The notes beneath the pieces are model-generated. The model saw only the letters and a list, made by a program, of their open reading frames with translations. It had not been told where the DNA came from and searched no databases. The position numbers and the translations under genes were made by a program. Of a stretch of DNA of 64,000 nt, positions 18,276-25,680 are shown piece after piece; within the stretch, counting starts at the first letter, position 1, and every line of letters starts with the position of its first letter. Origin of the DNA: Pirellulaceae bacterium (lineage in GTDB: Bacteria; Planctomycetota; Planctomycetia; Pirellulales; Pirellulaceae); assembly GCA_028280445.1 (NCBI GenBank), contig JANQLU010000136.1, forward strand, positions 434,001 through 498,000. Direction: 5' to 3'.

Positions 18276-21200
18276 TTTGACGTCTTTCGCGCGGCACGGA
18301 TGGTTCGTCCATCAATGGCGGACAATGTATGTTGCTGCTCGGCGACCAGTAGATCTGCGATTCCGTCTGAGTTGAGATCGGCAATCGATACCGCGGCAGA
18401 AATTTTTCCATCTCCCATAGCAATTTTCAGCAACGTTTTTCCAGTCATCAAATCGAGCACGATCAATTGGCCGTCGTAGCTCGTAAATATCACTTCACCA
18501 ACTTGATCTCGATCAACATCGGCAACGATGGGTGTTGATACCAACTCCGAATCGAATGTTCGTTGCCAAACCGGTTTTTTCGTACGCGCGTCAATCGCAA
18601 CCACCCCGTCCTGACAAAGTGTGGCTATGATCATGGTTTGCGTTTGTTGGTCGCTAATGTTGTTTGTGATTTGACCATCGTGAACCCGAACGACAACTGG
18701 CCGTGCTTGAATCTTTCGTTTGGAAAGCGCTTTTGATTGTTTCTCGTAAAACCAGCGGATGTTACCGTCATTCGCATTGACAACATACATTCGAATTTTC
18801 GAGTTCTGTCCCTCGACAGGCTCCAGATTTGCCAACACGATGATTTCATCCTGACCGTCTTGTTCGAGGTCAACCACCAGCGGTTCGCCACGCAGCCATT
18901 TGCCCAAGGGACGTTTCCATAAACGCTTTCCAGTCGAGCTATCGATCGCTATGAGACTACCGTCACCCGATGGAACGATGATGTCCAGCACACGGTCGTC
19001 GTTGATACCCGCCATTGCCATAGCACCAATGTTGTTTCCACCAGTGAACTGTTTCCAAGCCACAGATTTTGTTGCTCCATCAATCAAAATAACATCGGAT
19101 TGATCCCAACGCATCGCCACGACATCGTTGAACCCGTCGTTGTTGAAATCATGAACCAGGGGAGTGCAGTACACAGCCGAGGGACCATCCAATCGCCACG
19201 CGCGTTTCAATTTCCCATTGGTGGTATCGACCACCAACAAATGCAAATCGATTGCGCCACGCAAATAACCCAGCGTAACGAGATCCGGGACGCCGTCGCG
19301 ATCGAAATCGGTGATCGCTTGTGTTCGATTGTTGGGAACAACGATATCAGATGTCCACAACAACCGACCATTGGTTCCATCCAAGCAGCCAAACGAACTA
19401 TCGGCGCCCCAGTTTCCCGATTGAATCACTCTCGGTTGTTGCTCAGCATTGTGGAACACGCCAGGTTGGGCCAACAGCAGGCCTTGAGCGTTAGCTTTCC
19501 ACAAAACACGCGGGCCGCGAATTTTCGCGATCAGGGCCCGGTTTTGAACGACCATTAATTCTGGGAAACCGTCTCCGTCGGAATCCGGCAAGAATTTGTC
19601 CGGGCGGACCGAGTACGGCATCCTGAGATGCCACATTAATTTTCCCTGTTTTGTATAAGCACTGAGGCCATCTTTTTTTCCAACCAGTATTTCGGCAATT
19701 CCGTCTCCATCCCAGTCATCGCACAAAACCCCAGCCGCTACCCCAGGAATCGACCATTGGACGAGACCTGTCTGAACATCAACGACCCGCAACTCGTTTT
19801 GAAACTGCAAAAAAACGTGACGCTGGACCTGACGTATTTTTCCGGTCGCCTTCATCGGTTGAAATCTGGCAACCTGACCCTGTTGTGTCCAAACCAGATT
19901 TCCATTCGCATCAAAACATTCGACTCGATTAGCAAATCCAATCAGCCAAGCGGGAAGATCATTGCGCACACAGGCAGCAACAAACAGCGAACCGTTGTTT
20001 TGAGAGAGGGATTTGTCAAAGAAGGTAACTCCCGTTTTTCCGCTGACAACTTCGATTTTTGAATCCGTGCGGATAATGTAATCCCGCCATCGGTCGCGAT
20101 CAAAATCCGCCAGATCATTCACTCGCGCCTTGGTACTGGACCGTTTCCAACGGAATCGCCCCGTCTTTAAATCGAAACATCCAAACTCATTTGTTTTTTC
20201 CGAGTCGCTCAAATTCAACAACACTTGATCGTGCGGCACGTTGCGGCATCGGCCCAGGATTGCCTCCTGTGCGGATACTTCAGCAACTCGAAACTGTGAG
20301 ATCTGTTGGCCCGAATTTGAATCGATCGTGGTCAGCAGCCCATCTCGTGACAGAATCGCCAAATCCGTTTTTCCATCATCATTTAAATCACTGGTCTCGA
20401 TGATCGCCACATACGCGTTGAGATCATGTGTTTTGATCGCAACTTTGGTATCCCACTGCCTCTCTATTTTTTTGCCGACGCGCCAACTGGAAATTTCAAT
20501 CACGGATCGCGTTTGACCCGATCGAGATTTTCTGGCCTGTTTTTCTTTGGCCACGATCAACCGAAGATCGTCTGTCCCGATTCCCAGCAGGCAAGTCGAG
20601 TAGGGGATAGGAATCGAAACATCACCAATCACCGCTCCTGATTTCCCGGAAAAAAACACGACACGATCGACTTCGTTGTGAAACAAATCGGGTATCTGAT
20701 CACCGTCGATATCGCCGACAATTTCGACAGCATGCTGAACGCCCATGGACGCGTATTTCCAGATCAACCCCTCGTCGAGAAACATGCGAATGTTGTGTTG
20801 GCGATCTTCGGCAATTTCAAAATGAATCGGGCGCGAATCAAAACAATAATCTTTTTTGGCCAACGCCGTATAAGACTCCACCGGCAAACTCAGGTTTCGA
20901 ATCTTGGAGCCGTAGGAAATGCCGCCGATTTCGAGTTCCGTATCCGGTGACCAGCAATCGGCATTTAACAGCCCTCGATGCCTGGGTAACGACACGTTGA
21001 TGTCTTTGGTTTGACCGCGTTTCACCAATACGGCAACGTGATCTGTGTCGTAATTGGGAGCGCGAACGGATAACTCGTAGACTCCGGGACGCAGTTGCAG
21101 TTGTAACGATGAACCTGAAACCTGGTACGTTGAGTTGTCGATTTCAACGATGGCATTCTCTGGATGGATCCGCACGACCAACGTCCCTGGCATGCGGTAC

Positions 21201-22546
21201 CAGAACCAACCCGCGACGAGACCGGCGATCATCAGAAAAACGGCCACCCAGGAAATCGAACGCACGAGACTACGATGCCGCCGGCTCAATCGAACAACTT
21301 TCTCGGTCAACGATTCGCGCATGGCCGAAACCGGCTCGCTGGCAAGCCAACGTTCGATATCATCCGCCAATTCTTTCGCCGATGCGTAACGCTGTTCTGG
21401 CTGGACGGCTACAGCTTTCAAACATACTTCTTCGAGTGCCTTGGGAATGCGTTTGTCCAATTGGCGAGGTCTGGGAATATCTCCCGACTGAACAGCGTGA
21501 AGCACTTTTGAAACATGTTTCGAAGAAGGAAACGGCGGTCGATTTGTCAGAACACAATACAGAGTCGCGCCAAGGCTATAAATGTCCGAGCGTGGGCAAA
21601 GTCGGCCGGAGTGTCCGCGCGCTTGTTCGGGACTCATGTATTGCAAAGTTCCCGCAATCGTTGACGCCTGGTCTGGATCTGAATCATCCGGATTCGATCG
21701 AGACATTGAAACTGTGTCGGGATTCTGCGATTCAAACGTGGTTGCCAACCCCCAGTCAACGACCAGCGTTTCGCCAAACTCTCCGAGCATCACGTTGTCC
21801 GGTTTGATGTCCCGATGAATTACCGATTTGGAGTGCGCATAGTGGATCGTGTTACAGACCTCGATAAACGAATTCAACAATTTTCGCAGTTCGAGTGAAT
21901 ATCGATCGAGTGGCTGCCCTGCTGCACTTTTTTGATGAAACTGTCGAATGGCATCACGTAAAGTCTGGCCACGAATCATCCTCATCACGTAATACGGTTT
22001 GCCGTTCTCGTAATGTCCCAAAGCGTAAATGGGAACAATCCCCGGATGTTCGAGTCGGCCGGTGATTTCCGCTTCCTGCAAAAACCTCTTTTTGCTTGAC
22101 GGATCACTTGCCAAAGCGCTCTTCATGTCTTTTAGCGCGACCTGTCGATTCAATTCCAGATCTTCGGCAATCCAGATTCGGCCCAAACCGCCTTGAATCA
22201 ACAGCCGAACAATCTTGAACCGTCCGTCTCCCGTTGTTGGTGGAGAAAAATCGGAAACACTTCGAGTTAATTCAAAACAGGAAATGATTCGTTCATGGTC
22301 ATCCGGGAACAGATTCAGATAGTCCTCGATCGGTGGCAACGTATCGGCCAATCGCAATTCCAGCAGAAGTAATTCTTTGAACAGCAAGTGATGCATCTCT
22401 GGATCCGCGCGATCGAGAAACTCGCCGATTCGTTCGGGTCGGTCGCCTTGCCAACTACTTTCAAATTCATCACACAACTGATCAATCAGTTGGGCCTGAT
22501 CCAACCGCAACTTGCTGAATCCTGTCGTTTCGAATGATGAAGTCAT
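18272..22546 (-). CDS. Membrane Ser/Thr protein kinase with PEGA-like and FG-GAP/PQQ-type propeller domains
   Basis: Eukaryote-type kinase of 1424 residues. After a 107-residue helical N-terminus, the kinase domain (about 108-410) has LIQGGLGRIWIAED as glycine loop, VALK lysine, HRDIKPDN catalytic loop, DWG in place of DFG (frequent in planctomycete kinases) and SPEQARG. A membrane helix lies at about 430-455. A PEGA-like domain (about 460-535) and a long series of FG-GAP/VCBS and PQQ-like blades follow (DFDRDGVPDLVTLG, DFNNDGFNDVVAM, DLNSDGIADLLVA) to the C-terminus. The propeller should lie outside the cytoplasmic membrane as a sensor. An ECF sigma factor gene lies 36 bases upstream, the known planctomycete sigma-kinase pairing, so the kinase probably controls that sigma factor. 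Confidence 0.93.
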   Translation of the reverse strand: MTSSFETTGFSKLRLDQAQLIDQLCDEFESSWQGDRPERIGEFLDRADPEMHHLLFKELLLLELRLADTLPPIEDYLNLFPDDHERIISCFELTRSVSDFSPPTTGDGRFKIVRLLIQGGLGRIWIAEDLELNRQVALKDMKSALASDPSSKKRFLQEAEITGRLEHPGIVPIYALGHYENGKPYYVMRMIRGQTLRDAIRQFHQKSAAGQPLDRYSLELRKLLNSFIEVCNTIHYAHSKSVIHRDIKPDNVMLGEFGETLVVDWGLATTFESQNPDTVSMSRSNPDDSDPDQASTIAGTLQYMSPEQARGHSGRLCPRSDIYSLGATLYCVLTNRPPFPSSKHVSKVLHAVQSGDIPRPRQLDKRIPKALEEVCLKAVAVQPEQRYASAKELADDIERWLASEPVSAMRESLTEKVVRLSRRHRSLVRSISWVAVFLMIAGLVAGWFWYRMPGTLVVRIHPENAIVEIDNSTYQVSGSSLQLQLRPGVYELSVRAPNYDTDHVAVLVKRGQTKDINVSLPRHRGLLNADCWSPDTELEIGGISYGSKIRNLSLPVESYTALAKKDYCFDSRPIHFEIAEDRQHNIRMFLDEGLIWKYASMGVQHAVEIVGDIDGDQIPDLFHNEVDRVVFFSGKSGAVIGDVSIPIPYSTCLLGIGTDDLRLIVAKEKQARKSRSGQTRSVIEISSWRVGKKIERQWDTKVAIKTHDLNAYVAIIETSDLNDDGKTDLAILSRDGLLTTIDSNSGQQISQFRVAEVSAQEAILGRCRNVPHDQVLLNLSDSEKTNEFGCFDLKTGRFRWKRSSTKARVNDLADFDRDRWRDYIIRTDSKIEVVSGKTGVTFFDKSLSQNNGSLFVAACVRNDLPAWLIGFANRVECFDANGNLVWTQQGQVARFQPMKATGKIRQVQRHVFLQFQNELRVVDVQTGLVQWSIPGVAAGVLCDDWDGDGIAEILVGKKDGLSAYTKQGKLMWHLRMPYSVRPDKFLPDSDGDGFPELMVVQNRALIAKIRGPRVLWKANAQGLLLAQPGVFHNAEQQPRVIQSGNWGADSSFGCLDGTNGRLLWTSDIVVPNNRTQAITDFDRDGVPDLVTLGYLRGAIDLHLLVVDTTNGKLKRAWRLDGPSAVYCTPLVHDFNNDGFNDVVAMRWDQSDVILIDGATKSVAWKQFTGGNNIGAMAMAGINDDRVLDIIVPSGDGSLIAIDSSTGKRLWKRPLGKWLRGEPLVVDLEQDGQDEIIVLANLEPVEGQNSKIRMYVVNANDGNIRWFYEKQSKALSKRKIQARPVVVRVHDGQITNNISDQQTQTMIIATLCQDGVVAIDARTKKPVWQRTFDSELVSTPIVADVDRDQVGEVIFTSYDGQLIVLDLMTGKTLLKIAMGDGKISAAVSIADLNSDGIADLLVAEQQHTLSAIDGRTIRAARKTSK

Positions 22547-22582
22547 GAAAATGCAAACCGGTTGACGGGCATGCGACGGAGT

Positions 22583-23188
22583 TTACTTGATATCTCCGTT
22601 CCAAATGCCACGGATGATATTGAGTTTTCTTTCCACACTGCGGATGTTTTTGCCAATTTGCTCGGCGATCTCGCAATTTTTAAATCCGTCGAGTTTCAGC
22701 AGCGCGATTTGTCGAAGTTGGTGGTCGGGCAATTGATCTAAAAGCAAATCGAATTCTTCCTGAATCACGACAAACGCATCGGCGGCAGGTTGTGAATCGG
22801 CGACGGCTTCCAGTCCCGCGACATGGCCAGTGTGGTTTTCGACAAATACCGAATCACCTCGGGTTTTGCCATTGCCTCGTTTTTGGGCCAGGAGGTATTC
22901 GATTTGGCGATTGACTTTGCGACAAATAATGACAGCCAGAATTTTCCACAAGTCCTGCCGATTTTCCAGTTTCTCAAATCGGCCATGAACGGCACCTTGA
23001 AAAAAACTGTGAAAAGCGCTAATCGCGATATCTTCTTCGTCGCCAACTCGTTTGGGGACACCGACGAGTTTTTGCCGGGCCAGATTTTGAATCCGTTCGA
23101 CAAAACCGTGCCATAACGCCGCTGCCGCATCTTCATCACCATCCTTGAGCCGCAACAACAACTGGGTTGGATTTACTTGATTGGTCAT
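22583..23188 (-). CDS. ECF-family RNA polymerase sigma factor paired with a kinase
   Basis: ECF sigma factor of 201 residues of the planctomycete kinase-associated type. The sigma-2 region spans about 15-105 (LWHGFVERIQNLARQKL, then DIAISAFHSFFQGAV). The sigma-4 helix-turn-helix spans about 145-200 (LPDHQLRQIALLKLDGFKN...EIAEQIGKNIRSVERKL). No anti-sigma gene is adjacent. Instead the kinase gene begins 36 bases downstream, so control by phosphorylation is likely. The start is the ATG ending at 23188, with AGGCGG directly upstream. Target promoters are unknown. Confidence 0.9.
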   Translation of the reverse strand: MTNQVNPTQLLLRLKDGDEDAAAALWHGFVERIQNLARQKLVGVPKRVGDEEDIAISAFHSFFQGAVHGRFEKLENRQDLWKILAVIICRKVNRQIEYLLAQKRGNGKTRGDSVFVENHTGHVAGLEAVADSQPAADAFVVIQEEFDLLLDQLPDHQLRQIALLKLDGFKNCEIAEQIGKNIRSVERKLNIIRGIWNGDIK

Positions 23189-23342
23189 CCGCCTGGTCCG
23201 CCAAAAATCCCAACCATCATCGGCTTGTTACGAAAGTTTTGCCTGGTTTTGAAAAAAATTCAGATGGTGCTGTCGGGTTTGATCAACGAATTCTCATTTT
23301 AAGTAAGGAGTTATCACAATTCACTAATGAAAAGGGCTTGAT

Positions 23343-24365
23343 ATGCGGATTTTTCTTGCGTTTTTTAGCATCATTGTTTTCTTGCCGTGGAGCGCGACTC
23401 AAGCTCAAACTTTCAACGGAATCTGGAATACCCATGCAGCCACACCGACCGGTCGCGAACAACTTTCGGTCGAAGCAGCCGATGGCAAAATTGTTGCAAT
23501 TTCAGGCTCTGCCAGTGGCGGACCAACAAGTGTCGTCGAAATCTACGACCCGTTAACCGATACCTGGACAACCGGTTCGTCAGCCTTGTCGAACAGAGGC
23601 TTGGCATCGTCCGGCGTGATCAGTGATGATATTTACTACGTCAACGGTTGCCTCAATTCAGATTGCAATACAACAACGAATCAATTGCATCGTTACGATG
23701 TCGGTGCTGATACCTGGACGTTGCTAACTCCGGCAGGAACCGCGCGTGGCGGCACGGTTGCGGGAGTGATGAACGACAAACTGTATGTCACCGGCGGTCA
23801 CTTGTCGGGATTCACGTCGATGGTAGATACGCTGGAGATTTACGACCCGCTGTCAGATTCCTGGTCTACCGGATCGGCCATGCTGCAAGCTGTCGAAAAC
23901 GCAGTGGGCGCCGCAAAAAATGGCAAGTTTTATGTTGCCGGTGGATTTAATCGAGACATCGGAGCCGCAATTAAAACATTACAAATCTACGACAAAGATA
24001 CCGATAGTTGGTCGTTTGGCGCCGATCTTCCGATTGCCTTGCAGGTCGCGGCGGGCGGATTTATTGGAGACCGATTTTATGTTGCCGGCGGAACAGACGG
24101 CTCGGGTGGAGTTTCCAATCGATTGTTTTCCTATGATGTCGCCACCAACACCTGGCTCGAAGGACCGAATATGTTGACTGGGCGACGAACGTTCGACGGA
24201 GCAGTTCTCAACGGGCGTTTCTATGTCGCCGGTGGCACCGATTCTGGAGGAAGCAAAGTAACGGCGTTTGAATCGTTTGCGATCCCGGAACCCAATGCAA
24301 CGTTGATCTTGGGATTCGCAGGAATGTTTGTACTGTCAATTTCTCGCAGACGGCGAAAATCCTGA
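23343..24365 (+). CDS. Kelch-repeat protein with PEP-CTERM sorting signal
   Basis: Exported beta-propeller protein, 340 residues. A signal peptide (about 1-21) is followed by five or six Kelch units with motifs such as VEIYDPLTDTWTTGS, LEIYDPLSDSWSTGS and LQIYDKDTDSWSFGA, about 50 residues apart. The C-terminus is a PEP-CTERM signal: IPEPNATLILG, a hydrophobic helix, then RRRRKS. Such tails are processed by exosortase and mark proteins for the exopolysaccharide or outer envelope. AAGGG lies about 7 bases upstream of the ATG. It is divergent from the sigma/kinase pair with 154 bases between, and may be read from a shared control region. Confidence 0.9.
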   Translation: MRIFLAFFSIIVFLPWSATQAQTFNGIWNTHAATPTGREQLSVEAADGKIVAISGSASGGPTSVVEIYDPLTDTWTTGSSALSNRGLASSGVISDDIYYVNGCLNSDCNTTTNQLHRYDVGADTWTLLTPAGTARGGTVAGVMNDKLYVTGGHLSGFTSMVDTLEIYDPLSDSWSTGSAMLQAVENAVGAAKNGKFYVAGGFNRDIGAAIKTLQIYDKDTDSWSFGADLPIALQVAAGGFIGDRFYVAGGTDGSGGVSNRLFSYDVATNTWLEGPNMLTGRRTFDGAVLNGRFYVAGGTDSGGSKVTAFESFAIPEPNATLILGFAGMFVLSISRRRRKS

Positions 24366-24379
24366 AATCAGGAACCAAG

Positions 24380-24395
24380 TAGGGCCGGTTCCTAG
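24380..24395. repeat. Fragment of repeat family B
   Basis: TAGGGCCGGTTCCTAG matches the first 15 bases of the family B unit just after the Kelch gene; the remainder is missing or has diverged. Confidence 0.6.
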
Positions 24396-24557
24396 TGTCG
24401 ATTTCGGACAGAGTGGCTGTTCTATTTTTATCTGGACTGGAATAAGAGGGTTTTCATCACGAGTTCACGGAACTCCAAGATGTACTGTTATTGTAGCAAG
24501 TGACATCATAGGGTTTTCGTTGGCTTTGCGTTGATGGTCTGAGCCGGGCAGTGTGCC

Positions 24558-24790
24558 TTAGGCTGGCCAACACGCCTTGGCGATTCGATTCAGATAGCGA
24601 TACTACGTCGCCTTTGAAATTCGGAATGTCGAGCAAATGTCATTAATAGAAATGGACTTGTCACTATCAGATTCTGGGTAAAAACAACCCTTGGAGCTGA
24701 AGGGCTCATTAGTTTTCGCCCTCCAACCTTTTCTCGGGCACAGGCCCCTGTCAGTCCGCCATTGATTGGGGACAACCTGGACTCGGCAGA
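24558..24790 (-). pseudogene. Relic of a serine recombinase (resolvase/invertase) C-terminus
   Basis: On the minus strand one frame reads AESRLSPINGGLTGACAREK then VGGRK (24711-24785). This resembles the end of the catalytic domain of Tn3-type resolvases and invertases, typically a GLxAARARGRxGGRP pattern. After a frame change, another frame reads SISINDICSTFRISKAT, a stop TAG, then YRYLNR (about 24585-24656). That is the helix-turn-helix with the usual ISxATLYRYL, where TTG for Leu has become TAG. It ends in frame at TAA (24558-24560). The upstream catalytic part is not found. The order and spacing of the two motifs match the family, so this looks like a decayed fragment, not a working gene. 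Confidence 0.6.
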
Positions 24791-24974
24791 TAACGGCAGG
24801 AGCCACTATCGAAAAAAACGGAGCGTGCGATTGCGTTTTAATCTGCAAATTGCGTCAACCGCATCAAGTTTGATTACAATGTCTTTCTGTTGTTGAAATG
24901 CTGACTTACGGAACTAATTGAACGTCTTGATATGACAACGTCAAGTAACAAACCATGGACAAGCGGAGTCGTCA

Positions 24975-25658
24975 ATGTTTAGAAAAGTGACTTTTGTAGT
25001 TTGTGTCTTTTTCATCAGCTACCAAATCTCGACGGCCCAGGAGGCTTTGCATATTCCAGACGGATGGTTTTATTTGCTTGGGCAGACCCAAGTCCAGAAG
25101 GATGTTGGATTGACGGCCGATCAAATCAAGCATCTTGCCAAAGGCCAGCAGGAGCTCCGAGAACGGTACGCGAAAATCAACAAAGAACACACGCCGTTTT
25201 GGGTGGAACTTCAGCGGCGCGAAAACGTCACCAACGCTGATCGCAAGCGCCTGGAACAGCTTAAAAAAGCAGCCCGCGAAAAGAATTATGCAATCACAAA
25301 AGAATTTTTTCAAAAGGCTCTGGAGGCCAGGCAAATCGTGCGTATCAAACAAATTGCCTTGCAAAGAATTTTGAACAATCAAAGCCCGGAACTTTCGACC
25401 ACCAGATTCCAAGGTGGATACCTGGCTTTCCTATTGTGGAAGCCGATGAAGGAAGAACTTGCAATTCCAGACTCGCAGGTTGCGGACCTCGTGAAATCGG
25501 CCAATCAACTTCAAACCGAGTTCGACAAAGAGCTGTCGATTTTGCGAAATAAGTATCGCAAGAAAATGAACGGCACTTTGACGAAGAAGCAACGCGAAAA
25601 ATTACAAAAGTTACTTGGCAAGGAATTTCATTTCGACGTGCGCGGCAGCGACTTCTGA
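24975..25658 (+). CDS. Secreted helical protein, LTxxQ-like
   Basis: Unrecognised exported protein of 227 residues. A signal peptide (about 1-21, ending ISTAQ) precedes a helical, strongly charged body. Two LTxxQ-like motifs frame it: GLTADQIKHLAKGQQEL near the N-terminus and TLTKKQREKLQKLLGKEF near the C-terminus. The same style is seen in the 475-residue protein at 16686, suggesting one planctomycete family. GGAG lies 8 bases upstream of the ATG. It is convergent with the coiled-coil gene, with 22 bases between the stop codons. Possibly periplasmic and chaperone-like by analogy with Spy, but this is only an inference. Confidence 0.82.
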   Translation: MFRKVTFVVCVFFISYQISTAQEALHIPDGWFYLLGQTQVQKDVGLTADQIKHLAKGQQELRERYAKINKEHTPFWVELQRRENVTNADRKRLEQLKKAAREKNYAITKEFFQKALEARQIVRIKQIALQRILNNQSPELSTTRFQGGYLAFLLWKPMKEELAIPDSQVADLVKSANQLQTEFDKELSILRNKYRKKMNGTLTKKQREKLQKLLGKEFHFDVRGSDF

Positions 25659-25680
25659 CAAAACACCATCGTTTTCAGCG

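Noticed and set aside
21109..21807. Open plus-strand frame of 232 codons
   Set aside because: Antisense to the kinase domain, rich in Arg/Ser/Pro, no start signal or family resemblance.
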